The notes: generated by a model from the letters alone, not told the origin. Shown: positions 1-6,727, numbered from the stretch's first letter. The stretch: 14,700 bases of DNA from LMUY01 sp964657445 (GCA_964657445.1 CAZZVB010000109.1:1-14700); one strand, 5' to 3'. Made by a program: numbers and translations.

Positions 1-769
1 GCGTCGCGCGCGGCCCCAGCACCAGGCGAGCCGCGATCATGACATCCGCCTCGGTCACGCCCGTCCGGCCTTCCAGCGCCGCGGCGGCGCGGGCGGTCCG
101 CAACGCCATCAGCAACGCGCGCGAGGATGGCACGCCGAGCGCTTCTGCCGTGGCGCCCAGCGCCTCAAGCATGTCCTCCCCGCTTTCGATACGCGGCAGC
201 AGCCTGCGCGCCCCGGCGATTGCCTCATCGCCGTCCACCGGCACGACATCGCGCAGGGCAATCGGCTCGAGATCGACCAGGAATGCGCAGCGGTCCAGCA
301 GCGCCACCGGCGGGCGCTCGTCCTCGCCGCCTTCGTCCAGCACGACCATCCCCGCCCGGCACGGATACCGCCGGCCGAGCCCGTCGCGTTCCAGCACCAC
401 TTCCCCGGCGTCGGCGGTCGCGGTCAGGCGGGCTGCAGTGCTGGTGGTCATGCGTTCGGCCATCGCCAGGACGATCACGCCGCCATCGCACTCCGCCAGC
501 AGGCCGCGTTCGGCGATCGGCTTGCCGGCCCGCAATGTGGCAGCGAGGTCCAGACCGCCCAGCAGCCGTTCGTCGGCGATGTTCAGCGGCACCCGGCGCA
601 TCGGCAGATGCGCGGGCAGGGCATCCCGCAGCTCGGCCAGCCAGCTATCGCGCACCGAGCCGGCGCGGGCGTGCAGGCAGACGCCGCCAAGCCCTGCCGG
701 GTCAACAGCGAACAACCGGGCGGCCAGGACGGCGTCATGCCAAACGGCAGCCCCGTCACGGCCGCTCAT
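1..769 (-). CDS. bchD: Magnesium chelatase subunit D, N-terminal part (runs off the left end)
   Basis: BchD is the AAA+ platform subunit that works with BchI to drive ATP-dependent Mg insertion into protoporphyrin IX bound to BchH, in the cytoplasm. The reading frame is open from an ATG at 769 to the window edge, giving 256 residues, MSGRDGAAVWHDAV and onward. It shows the BchD pattern IADERLLGGLDLAATLRAGK at about residues 64-83, then AERGLLAECDGG. Where BchI has a Walker A loop this protein has HARAGSVRD (33-41), so the P-loop is degenerate, as in many BchD proteins. The proline/acidic linker and C-terminal integrin I (metal-binding) domain lie outside the window. The start overlaps the bchI stop in an ATGA. 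A strong GGAGGAA lies inside the bchI end, about 11 bases upstream. The call rests on this pattern and the position after bchI. Confidence 0.93.
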   Translation of the reverse strand, partial: MSGRDGAAVWHDAVLAARLFAVDPAGLGGVCLHARAGSVRDSWLAELRDALPAHLPMRRVPLNIADERLLGGLDLAATLRAGKPIAERGLLAECDGGVIVLAMAERMTTSTAARLTATADAGEVVLERDGLGRRYPCRAGMVVLDEGGEDERPPVALLDRCAFLVDLEPIALRDVVPVDGDEAIAGARRLLPRIESGEDMLEALGATAEALGVPSSRALLMALRTARAAAALEGRTGVTEADVMIAARLVLGPRAT

Positions 770-1788
770 ACCGGCAGCAATTCCTCCAGAGCGCGTTCGA
801 CGCGGGTCGTCGCCACGGCCTCGTCCAGCGGGTTGCGTCGCAGCCGGTGGCGCAGCGCGGAAGGCGCCACTTGCCGCAGATGGATGACGGTCACCGCCGG
901 GTCACCCTCCAGGGCGGCGACGGCGCGGGCGGCGCGGATCAGGGTTAGCTCGCCGCGCAAGCCGTCAGTGCCGAGCGCCATGCAGAGTGTTGCGGCCTGT
1001 TCCAGAGCGGCGTCCGGCACGTCGGTATTGGCAAGGCGGCCCCTCGCGGCGGTGATCTGTTCGCGCACCACGGCATCCTCACCGTCCCAGCGTTCGCAGA
1101 ATGCCTCAGGATTGCGCTCGAACGCGTCGCGACGGCGCACTACGTCGATCCTTGTCGCCAGATCGGTGGGGGTGCGGACTTCCACGGACAGGCCGAACCG
1201 GTCGAGCAATTGCGGGCGAAGCTCACCCTCCTCGGGGTTGCCGCTGCCGATCAGCACGAAGCGCGCCGGGTGGCGCACGCTGATGCCCTCCCGCTCCACC
1301 ACGTTCTCGCCGGATGCGGCGACGTCGAGCAGTAGATCGACGAGATGGTCTTCCAGCAGGTTGACCTCGTCGATGTACAGGAACCCGCGATGCGCGCGTG
1401 CGAGCAGACCCGGTTCGAACGCCTTCACGCCCTGGGTCAGCGCCCGCTCCAGGTCCAGCGCGCCAACCACCCGGTCCTCCGTGGCGCCGAGCGGCATGTC
1501 CACGACGGGGACGGGGGCGTATTGCGGGTCGAAACGAGAGTCGCGCGCCGTGCAGTCAGCCGAGCATTGCGAGCGATCGGCCGCCGGGTCGCAATTATAG
1601 CGGCAGCCCGGAACGACCTTCATGTCCGGCAGCAGCGCGGCCAGACCGCGAATGGCGGTGGATTTACCTGTGCCGCGGTCGCCGAACACAAGAACGCCGC
1701 CGATGCTCGGATCGATCGCACCGATCAGCAGCGCACGCTTCATCTCCTCCTGCCCGACGATGGCGGAGAAGGGGAACGGACGGCGCAT
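766..1788 (-). CDS. bchI: Magnesium chelatase subunit I (AAA+ ATPase)
   Basis: BchI is the active ATPase of Mg-chelatase. It forms a two-tier ring with BchD and energises Mg insertion by BchH. The 340-residue product is full length for the family. Visible motifs are Walker A GDRGTGKS (36-43), Walker B FLYIDE (136-141), the sensor loop GSGNPEEG (181-188) and LLDRFG (194-199). Four cysteines (62, 66, 75, 79) sit in the loop after Walker A, a region that carries cysteines in many BchI proteins. The ATG at 1788 gives the expected N-terminus MRRPFPFSAIVGQEE, but no clear Shine-Dalgarno precedes it. A short GC-rich stem lies just upstream. The stop overlaps the bchD start by four bases, which fits coupled synthesis of the two ring subunits. 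The gene follows the HiPIP gene after 47 bases. Confidence 0.97.
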   Translation of the reverse strand: MRRPFPFSAIVGQEEMKRALLIGAIDPSIGGVLVFGDRGTGKSTAIRGLAALLPDMKVVPGCRYNCDPAADRSQCSADCTARDSRFDPQYAPVPVVDMPLGATEDRVVGALDLERALTQGVKAFEPGLLARAHRGFLYIDEVNLLEDHLVDLLLDVAASGENVVEREGISVRHPARFVLIGSGNPEEGELRPQLLDRFGLSVEVRTPTDLATRIDVVRRRDAFERNPEAFCERWDGEDAVVREQITAARGRLANTDVPDAALEQAATLCMALGTDGLRGELTLIRAARAVAALEGDPAVTVIHLRQVAPSALRHRLRRNPLDEAVATTRVERALEELLPV

Positions 1789-1795
1789 TCAGCCG

Positions 1796-1816
1796 GCCCG
1801 GCTTGACGGCCCGGGC
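1796..1816 (-). promoter_or_regulatory. Small GC stem just upstream of bchI
   Basis: In the 47-base gap between the HiPIP gene and bchI, GCCCGG (1796-1801) can pair with CCGGGC (1811-1816) across a 9-base loop. It ends 7 bases before the bchI start codon, and no clear ribosome binding site is visible there. It might modulate bchI translation or stabilise the transcript. A 6-bp GC stem can arise by chance at this base composition, so this is only a candidate. Confidence 0.25.
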
Positions 1817-1835
1817 GTCTGCGCCGTCCGAGACG

Positions 1836-2105
1836 TCACGAGTTCTTGGGAGCGTAAGCGACGCACCAGCCTTCCGGATTGATCGTGCCTGCAACGATCG
1901 AGCAGGCGTTCGGCGGCTGGAAGTTCACGCAGCTGCTGCACTTGGCGCCGTCTTTCGGCTGCTCCTGATACTGCACCAGGTTCTGCGCAAGCTTCTCCTG
2001 GGCTTTGGCGGAGCGGGCAGCGGCGCCCACGACAAGGCCCGTGGTCACGGCGGCAAACCCAGCCCGCAGGGCCGCGCGGCGCGTTGTATTGCTGCTGTCA
2101 GTCAT
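1836..2105 (-). CDS. hip: High-potential iron-sulfur protein (HiPIP), Tat-exported
   Basis: HiPIPs are small periplasmic one-electron carriers with one [4Fe-4S] cluster. In several purple bacteria they shuttle electrons from cytochrome bc1 to the reaction-centre cytochrome. This 89-residue precursor begins with a twin-arginine signal (TTRRAALRAGF, residues 7-17), a hydrophobic stretch and a likely AKA cleavage site near residue 35, leaving a mature protein of about 54 residues. Cluster ligands are Cys56, Cys59, Cys68 and Cys81 (C-x2-C-x8-C-x12-C), with the typical FQPPNAC and NPEGWC segments. This is the compact HiPIP form, as in Rhodopila globiformis and the Iro protein of Acidithiobacillus; that comparison is from memory. 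A GGAG lies about 10 bases before the ATG. It sits between hemA and bchI, with wider gaps on both sides than elsewhere in the cluster. Confidence 0.93.
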   Translation of the reverse strand: MTDSSNTTRRAALRAGFAAVTTGLVVGAAARSAKAQEKLAQNLVQYQEQPKDGAKCSSCVNFQPPNACSIVAGTINPEGWCVAYAPKNS

Positions 2106-2149
2106 AGAATGGCGTCTCCATTTCGTGGCCGGCTTTGGATAGTCGCATG

Positions 2150-2174
2150 AAGTCTGGGCATGAAGCCCAGACTT
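2150..2174 (-). promoter_or_regulatory. Perfect 10-bp hairpin between hemA and the HiPIP gene
   Basis: AAGTCTGGGC (2150-2159) and GCCCAGACTT (2165-2174) form an uninterrupted 10-bp stem with a 5-base loop, inside the 93-base gap between the hemA stop and the HiPIP start. No T-run follows it on the coding strand, so it is not a typical intrinsic terminator. It could be an mRNA 3' stabiliser for the upstream transcript, an RNase processing point that sets a separate HiPIP message, or a protein-binding palindrome. The rest of the gap has a TTGACC box at 2185-2180 but no convincing -10 partner, and no TGT-N12-ACA (PpsR/CrtJ) site. Confidence 0.6.
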
Positions 2175-2198
2175 GCAACGGTCAAGCCGTGCCTGGGT

Positions 2199-3410
2199 TC
2201 AAGCCGCGCGATTTAAGCTCAGTTCCGCCCAGATCGCCGCCAGCGAGGTGACCAGGTGTTCCACATCGGCATCGGTGTGGCCGGGGTTCGGCGTGATGCG
2301 CAGCCGTTCGGTGCCACGTGCGACCGTCGGGTAGTTGATCGGCTGCACGTAGATCCCATAGTGGTCGAGCAGCGTGTCGGTGATGTGCTTGCACAGGATC
2401 GGGTCGCCGACCATCACCGGAATGATGTGGCTCGGGTTCGGCATGTGCGGGATGCCGGCGGCATCCAGGCCCGCGCGGACCTGGGCGACGCGCTGACGCT
2501 GCTGCTCCCGTTCGATGTGGCTGACCTTAAGGTGCTGGATGCTGGCGCGGGCGCCGGCGGCCACGGCGGGGGGCAGAGCGCTGGTGAAGATGAACCCGGA
2601 CGCGAAGCTGCGCACGAAGTCACACAGCGCGGCGGACGCGGCGATGTAGCCGCCGACGACGCCGAACGCCTTGGCCAGCGTGCCCTCGATCAGCGTCAGC
2701 CGGTGGCTGACGCCTTCGCGCTCGGCGATGCCGCCGCCGCGCGGCCCGTACATGCCGACCGCGTGCACTTCGTCGAGGAAAGTCATCGCGTGATACTTGT
2801 CCGCGACGTCGCAGAGTTCCTTGATCGGCGCGATGTCGCCGTCCATCGAATAGACCGACTCGAAGGCCACCAGCTTCGGCGTGTCGAGCGGCAGCTTCGC
2901 CAAACGCCGCTCCAGGTCTTCGGGGCTGTTGTGGGCGAAGATGTGACATTCGGCGCGGCTGTGGCGGATGCCCTCGATCATCGAGGCATGGTTCTTGGCG
3001 TCGGAGAACACCTGGCAGCCCGGCATCTTGCTGGCCAGCACCGACAGCGTCGCCCAGTTCGACACGTAGCCGGAGGTGAACAGCAGGGCGGCTTCCTTGC
3101 CGTGCAGGTCTGCCAATTCGTTTTCGAGAAGCACATGGAAGCGGTTGGTGCCGGAGATATTGCGCGTCCCGCCCGACCCGGCGCCGCAACGGTCCAGCGC
3201 ATAGTGCATCGCCTCGATTACATCCGGATGCTGGCCCATGCCCAAGTAATCGTTCGAGCACCAGACCGTCACCTCCGACTGCCCCCGATCCTTATGGTGG
3301 GTGGCACGGGGGAAGTCCCCGACCCGGCGCTCGAGGTCTGCGAACACGCGGTAACGTCCCTCACGGCGAAGTCCATCGATCTGCCGGGTGAAGAAGCTCT
3401 CGTAATCCAT
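2199..3410 (-). CDS. hemA: 5-aminolevulinate synthase
   Basis: This PLP enzyme condenses glycine and succinyl-CoA to 5-aminolevulinate, the first committed step of tetrapyrrole synthesis in Alphaproteobacteria. The start at 3410 gives MDYESFFTRQIDG, the usual N-terminus, and a 403-residue protein of normal length. A GGAGG lies five bases upstream. Motifs are CSNDYLGM (51-58), GSGGTRNISGTN (78-89), DEVHAVGMYG (213-222, whose Asp contacts the PLP ring) and TLAKAFG with the Schiff-base Lys247. The C-terminal region INYPTVARGTERLRITP (359-375) is also typical. The open frame continues 147 codons upstream across puhE in a different frame; that extension lacks any family sequence and is rejected. 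The gene follows puhE after 29 bases. Its place in the cluster suggests a copy serving bacteriochlorophyll supply. Confidence 0.97.
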   Translation of the reverse strand: MDYESFFTRQIDGLRREGRYRVFADLERRVGDFPRATHHKDRGQSEVTVWCSNDYLGMGQHPDVIEAMHYALDRCGAGSGGTRNISGTNRFHVLLENELADLHGKEAALLFTSGYVSNWATLSVLASKMPGCQVFSDAKNHASMIEGIRHSRAECHIFAHNSPEDLERRLAKLPLDTPKLVAFESVYSMDGDIAPIKELCDVADKYHAMTFLDEVHAVGMYGPRGGGIAEREGVSHRLTLIEGTLAKAFGVVGGYIAASAALCDFVRSFASGFIFTSALPPAVAAGARASIQHLKVSHIEREQQRQRVAQVRAGLDAAGIPHMPNPSHIIPVMVGDPILCKHITDTLLDHYGIYVQPINYPTVARGTERLRITPNPGHTDADVEHLVTSLAAIWAELSLNRAA

Positions 3411-3415
3411 GGTTG

Positions 3416-3420
3416 CCTCC
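3416..3420 (-). promoter_or_regulatory. Ribosome binding site of hemA
   Basis: GGAGG on the minus strand lies 5 bases before the ATG at 3410. It decides the hemA start against the much longer open frame that reaches back over puhE. Confidence 0.85.
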
Positions 3421-3439
3421 GGGTTATGGGTTGGCAGCG

Positions 3440-4264
3440 TTAGCGCGCGGCTTGGGGTTGGGCCGCACCGTGTTGCGGGTCTGTCGCGGGGAGCAGCGTG
3501 GTTCGCGCGCGGGAGGCGAGCCCCCAATCCCAAAGCCGCGCGAAATCGACCGGAAGCACCAGGAACCAGTGTTCCACCAGGGCCAGGATGGTCATGGTCG
3601 CGAGAAAGATCATGCCCGTGGCGTATGTCAGGCCGGCCTCGGGCGCCGCAGCCCGTTGCACCAGTATCACCGCCAGTATCGTCGCCCCGGTCACCGAGAC
3701 GGGAAACAGCAGGTTCATCGGCTTGCACGTCAGATAGCTGCGCAGGAACTCGAGGTGCGGCGGAAGCAGCCCCTCGTTCAGGTTGCGCACGCCGAGGAAG
3801 ACGTTGAGCTTGGCGCTCTGCCGCATGCCCCAGAGGATCATGAAGGTCCACATGCCGACCTGATTGGTCCCGCCCCAGGTGGCCGAGACGACCAGCACCG
3901 CGCCGACGATGATCGCCAGTTCATGCCACAGCACCGCAAGGATGGCGTAGCCGAAATGCTGCAGGCCGTTGCAGTTCTCGGGCGGCGCCGCCCGTCGCGG
4001 GCCGGTCGCAAAGCCCATCAGGAACGCCATTTCCTGCCAGGCCCAGACCAGCACGCCGAATGCGAACCCCGCGTAGGCGCCGCCGACCGAGGTGTCGAAC
4101 TTCCACAGCGACAGCCCGCACAGCGCCCCAGCGGAGGCGATCGTGATACCGATCATGCTCCAGCGGAACGTGCGCACCGGCAGGCCGTCCAGGTAAAGGA
4201 TGACGCCCGTGCTGACGTACCAGACGAAGAGCGCGAACAGGACCGTTTGGCCGTTGAGCATCAT
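3440..4264 (-). CDS. puhE: Photosynthetic complex assembly protein PuhE
   Basis: PuhE is an inner-membrane protein found in proteobacterial photosynthesis clusters (orf274 of Rhodobacter capsulatus belongs to this family). Mutant studies there link it to normal assembly of reaction centre and LH1 and to bacteriochlorophyll supply. The molecular role is not settled. This product has 274 residues and about six or seven hydrophobic segments (near 6-25, 35-54, 60-85, 106-128, 183-203 and 215-238). Conserved-looking polar motifs include KLNVFLGVRNLNE (152-164) and the following LPPHL. The start is a double ATG at 4264 and 4261; either could be used. No strong Shine-Dalgarno is seen, only AGGCGG close to the ATG, nine bases after the acsF stop. 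The position between acsF and hemA matches other clusters. Confidence 0.92.
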   Translation of the reverse strand: MMLNGQTVLFALFVWYVSTGVILYLDGLPVRTFRWSMIGITIASAGALCGLSLWKFDTSVGGAYAGFAFGVLVWAWQEMAFLMGFATGPRRAAPPENCNGLQHFGYAILAVLWHELAIIVGAVLVVSATWGGTNQVGMWTFMILWGMRQSAKLNVFLGVRNLNEGLLPPHLEFLRSYLTCKPMNLLFPVSVTGATILAVILVQRAAAPEAGLTYATGMIFLATMTILALVEHWFLVLPVDFARLWDWGLASRARTTLLPATDPQHGAAQPQAAR

Positions 4265-4273
4265 CCGCCTGGC

Positions 4274-5338
4274 CTACCAGGCCGGCGACAGGCGAACGCT
4301 GCGCGGCAGCGCGTTGCCCTTGGCGGGCAGGAGGTACAACCGCACGAAGGTGAAGCCTGCAGACGCCGTCAGGCCCCAGCCCTTGATTTTTCCCATCACG
4401 CCACCCTGCGCACGCGCGGCAGCCTGCGCCTGGGTGATCGCGAACAGCTTGTCGAAGCCTGCCCGCAGCACCGGGCTGTCGAGGTCGAGCTCGACCGGGA
4501 AGACCTGGCGGCAGATCTCGCTGGTGATGCGAAACACCTGGTAGTCGTAATCGGTCGGGTCGAGCCCCAGCGCCTCATGGAAGGCCGGGCGGGCATGGTC
4601 GCGGACGTACATCGTCGCGAACACCGCCAGTAGGAAGAACCGGATCCAGAGCTTGTTGACCCCGCTCAGCAGCTTCGGATTCGACCGCATCAGCAGCGCG
4701 AACGCCTCGCCATGGCGGAACTCGTCGTTGCACCAGTTCTCGAACCACTTGAAGATCGGGTGGATCAACCGGTCCGGATGACGCTCCAGTTGGCGGAAGA
4801 TGGTGATGTAGCGGGCGTAGCCGATCTTTTCCGACAAGTAGGTCGCGTAGAAGATGAACTTGGGCTGGAAGTAGGTGTACTTCTTGGCTTTGGTCAGGAA
4901 GCTGAGGTCCACGCCGACGCCCAACTCCTTCAGCGCCTCGTTGATGAAGCCGGCGTGGCGGGCCTCGTCACGGCTCATGAAGGCGAACAGGTCGTGGATG
5001 TCGGGGTTGGTGATGCGCTTCTTGATCTCGGCGTAAAGCACGCAGCCGGAGAACTCGGCGGTGACGGAGCTGACCAGGAACTCGAGAAATTCCTTTTTCA
5101 GCTCCGGCGACATCGCGTCGAGCGTGACCTCGAACTCCGGCGTGCGGACGAAATGGCCGTGGTTCGGGTCGGACCGCAATTCCGCGATCAACGCATCCCA
5201 TTCGGTGCGCACGGAGGAGACGTCGAGCTTCTCCATCTGCTCAAAATTCGTGGTGTAGAAGCGCGGCGTGAGGATCGTATCCTGCTGCGCCAGCTTCGTG
5301 GACTCGTTCGGGACTTTGAGGTCCAGGGCGTCGATCAT
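4274..5338 (-). CDS. acsF: Mg-protoporphyrin IX monomethyl ester oxidative cyclase
   Basis: AcsF is the diiron, oxygen-dependent cyclase that forms ring E, turning Mg-protoporphyrin monomethyl ester into divinyl protochlorophyllide. The 354-residue protein starts at 5338 with MIDALDLKVPNESTKLAQQD. Ferritin-like iron-ligand motifs are DEARH (124-128) and DEFRH (205-209), with further acidic residues in helices around SSVTAEFSG (90-98) and YAEIKKR (102-108). The start overlaps the stop of the preceding small gene in an ATGA, and a GAGGA lies 7 bases upstream of it. A longer open frame to 5452 overlaps that gene and is not used. Its presence shows that ring E can be made with oxygen; the anaerobic BchE route may still exist elsewhere. 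Alphaproteobacterial AcsF is reported to need the small partner BciE, for which the upstream gene is a candidate. Confidence 0.97.
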   Translation of the reverse strand: MIDALDLKVPNESTKLAQQDTILTPRFYTTNFEQMEKLDVSSVRTEWDALIAELRSDPNHGHFVRTPEFEVTLDAMSPELKKEFLEFLVSSVTAEFSGCVLYAEIKKRITNPDIHDLFAFMSRDEARHAGFINEALKELGVGVDLSFLTKAKKYTYFQPKFIFYATYLSEKIGYARYITIFRQLERHPDRLIHPIFKWFENWCNDEFRHGEAFALLMRSNPKLLSGVNKLWIRFFLLAVFATMYVRDHARPAFHEALGLDPTDYDYQVFRITSEICRQVFPVELDLDSPVLRAGFDKLFAITQAQAAARAQGGVMGKIKGWGLTASAGFTFVRLYLLPAKGNALPRSVRLSPAW

Positions 5339-5643
5339 GGCGCGGTCCTCGCTTCGAAGCCGACATCGTAGAGTTCGGTCAGTTCGAACAAACCGGCGAA
5401 TTGGGTCCAGGCGCGGCTCAGCCAGCCCGCGCGGGCCACGGTCGCACGGCACTGGCAGGTGATCCGGTCGCCGAAGCCAATGTCGATCGGGGCGCCGTGC
5501 ACCATAACGATGTCGCCCGGCTGGATGTCGATCCCGTCCGGCACGGCATGGGCGTGGAAGCTGTCGTGGGTCTGCTCGATATCGACGTCACAATTGACCT
5601 CGATCGTCGGCCGTCCCCCCGCCCATGAAGTCGTCTCTGTCAT
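5335..5643 (-). CDS. bciE: Small conserved cluster protein, probable cyclase subunit BciE
   Basis: This 102-residue soluble protein begins MTETTSWAGGRPTIEVNCDV. It has no signal peptide or membrane segment. Its centre is β-rich, with GDIVMVHGAPIDIGFGDR (43-60), a CQC pair (Cys63, Cys65) and a C-terminal aromatic stretch FELTELYDVGFEAR (86-99). The start at 5643 is backed by a GGAGG seven bases upstream. It overlaps puhC and acsF by four bases each (ATGA on both sides). From memory, alphaproteobacterial AcsF needs an extra subunit, BciE, encoded next to acsF in Rhodobacter; position, size and coupling fit that. The name is therefore an inference from context plus a family likeness I cannot test. 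The alternative is a PuhD-like or unnamed cluster protein, since R. capsulatus has a short orf55 at a similar place. The reading frame itself is secure. Confidence 0.65.
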   Translation of the reverse strand: MTETTSWAGGRPTIEVNCDVDIEQTHDSFHAHAVPDGIDIQPGDIVMVHGAPIDIGFGDRITCQCRATVARAGWLSRAWTQFAGLFELTELYDVGFEARTAP

Positions 5644-6089
5644 CCGCCAACCTCCCTGGTTCCAAGCAGGTCCGCGAAAACCCGCTCGTTTGTCTCGCCG
5701 AAGCACTCTAGCTCGACGTGACGCTCCGTCACCGGGTCATCTAGTGTCAACCTGCCATCAGCCCAGGCTATCAGGCGAAAAGGCGTCTTCTGGTCGTCGT
5801 CCTCACGCTTGCGCTGCATTGCCAGGCCGCGGACGGTCTGGCGCAGGAAGCCGGCCTGGCCCGTGATCTGGGCGACGAGCTTGTGCGTGCCGGCATCCCA
5901 GACGGTGATGGCGCCGTCCGGCTGGTCCTGGAATACCAGGTCCCGTTGCGACACGACCGAGGATTGCGGAATCTCCGTGGATTGGCCGACGCGGTGGGCT
6001 ACGCCGGCGCCGACGATCAGGCAGGCCAGCATGGCGCCGATGCCGGCGACGCCGACCCGGCCCAGCCGCTCCGCGGCGTGCGGGCTCAT
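5640..6089 (-). CDS. puhC: Photosynthetic complex assembly protein PuhC
   Basis: PuhC is a membrane-anchored factor needed for normal amounts and organisation of the reaction centre-LH1 core in Rhodobacter. The product has 149 residues: a short cytoplasmic N-terminus, one membrane segment (about 12-31), then a periplasmic domain. Family-like sequence includes QRDLVFQDQPDGAITVWDA (48-66) and GFLRQTVRGLAMQRK (80-94). The start at 6089 forms an ATGA with the puhB stop, with GGTGG close upstream. Its own stop overlaps the next gene in the same way. The longer open frame running back over puhB carries no family sequence and is not used. Confidence 0.92.
   Translation of the reverse strand: MSPHAAERLGRVGVAGIGAMLACLIVGAGVAHRVGQSTEIPQSSVVSQRDLVFQDQPDGAITVWDAGTHKLVAQITGQAGFLRQTVRGLAMQRKREDDDQKTPFRLIAWADGRLTLDDPVTERHVELECFGETNERVFADLLGTREVGG
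5651..5655 (-). promoter_or_regulatory. Ribosome binding site of the bciE-like gene
   Basis: GGAGG on the minus strand, inside the end of puhC, lies 7 bases before the ATG at 5643. It is one of the best Shine-Dalgarno sequences in the window and fixes the start of the small gene, against the longer open frame to 5706. Confidence 0.8.
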
Positions 6090-6727
6090 GCTGCCACCGG
6101 GACTTGCGCGCCGGCGGGGCTGGTCTGCGCAGCGGCCGGCACAGGCTGGGCGGCCTGCTGGGCGGAGGCGGCGAGCGCGCGGGACAGGATCTGCGCCACC
6201 CGGCCAGCGTCCGGAATGCCGCGCAGGCTCGGTTGGGCGTGCTTCAGGCGCCACGGCCGCACGCTCGGCCACATGGCAAGATAGGCGATGCGCTGATCGG
6301 GGCGGAGTTCGAGCGACAGGTCGCCCGTGCCGTCGGCAAACACCCGCAGCGACGCGGCGTCCACCTTGGCGAAGGGCACGTTGATCGTCATCGGCAGCGC
6401 GACGCCGAAGCGCACTACCAGCCTCCGGTCGGTCAGCGTGTAGATGGTGGATCGCGCCACCAGCCAGCCATACAGCGCCACCAGGCCCAGCAAGGCCGCC
6501 GCCAGCCCGGCGTTGCGGGCGACGCCCAGCATCGACTCGCTGGTCAGCGGGAAGGCCTCGAACGCCGACCATGCGAACAGCGCGCCGATATAGATGCTCA
6601 GCTTGCGGTGGTAGAAGGCGTTCCGGGCGAGGCTGCGCCAGTCGGGCGATCCCTGCCAGATCACCTGTTCGCCTGCGGGTGGCCGCTCCGGCAGGCCCTT
6701 GATCGGCTCGTAATCGTGCTCGCGCAT
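6086..6727 (-). CDS. puhB: Photosynthetic complex assembly protein PuhB
   Basis: PuhB is an inner-membrane reaction-centre assembly factor. In R. capsulatus it is known as orf214, and this product has 213 residues. Membrane segments lie at about 44-60 and 71-91, followed by a PH-like domain starting YTLTDRRLVVRFG (96-108). The C-terminus is an Ala/Pro/Gln-rich tail (about 186-213), probably disordered. Two starts are possible. The upstream ATG at 6754 would add nine residues and overlap puhA. The ATG at 6727 gives MREHDYEPIKGLPE, the usual N-terminus, and has an AAGGAA six bases upstream, so it was chosen. It begins ten bases after the puhA stop, and its own stop overlaps the puhC start. Confidence 0.94.
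   Translation of the reverse strand: MREHDYEPIKGLPERPPAGEQVIWQGSPDWRSLARNAFYHRKLSIYIGALFAWSAFEAFPLTSESMLGVARNAGLAAALLGLVALYGWLVARSTIYTLTDRRLVVRFGVALPMTINVPFAKVDAASLRVFADGTGDLSLELRPDQRIAYLAMWPSVRPWRLKHAQPSLRGIPDAGRVAQILSRALAASAQQAAQPVPAAAQTSPAGAQVPVAA

Noticed and set aside
39..1806. Several overlapping plus-strand open frames opposite bchD and bchI
   Set aside because: They are low-complexity Ser/Arg/Pro translations in several frames at once, while the minus strand encodes recognisable Mg-chelatase subunits.
2106..2198. Possible promoter or PpsR/CrtJ operator before the HiPIP gene
   Set aside because: A TTGACC box (2185-2180, minus strand) has no good -10 partner at the usual distance, and no TGT-N12-ACA site is present. 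A promoter cannot be supported by eye, though one of unusual type remains possible.
2182..2206. Direct repeat TCAAGCCG at 2182-2189 and 2199-2206
   Set aside because: Two 8-base copies 17 bases apart, one overlapping the hemA stop, are too short to separate from chance in this GC-rich sequence.
2256..3443. Plus-strand open frame of 395 codons opposite hemA
   Set aside because: It mirrors the whole of hemA, has the Val/Asp/His/Arg-rich composition of antisense frames, and has no supporting start signal or motif.
3411..3851. N-terminal extension of hemA to a 550-residue protein
   Set aside because: The extension overlaps puhE in another frame and carries no family sequence. The ATG at 3410 has a good Shine-Dalgarno and gives the usual length.
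4271..4283. Small inverted repeat GGCCT/AGGCC at the acsF stop
   Set aside because: A 5-bp stem with a 3-base loop and no T-tract is weak, and puhE starts before it could act as a terminator.
3413..4633. Long plus-strand open frame of 406 codons opposite puhE and acsF
   Set aside because: It is antisense to clear genes, rich in His, Arg and Gln, and matches no family I know. High-GC coding DNA often leaves its complement open.
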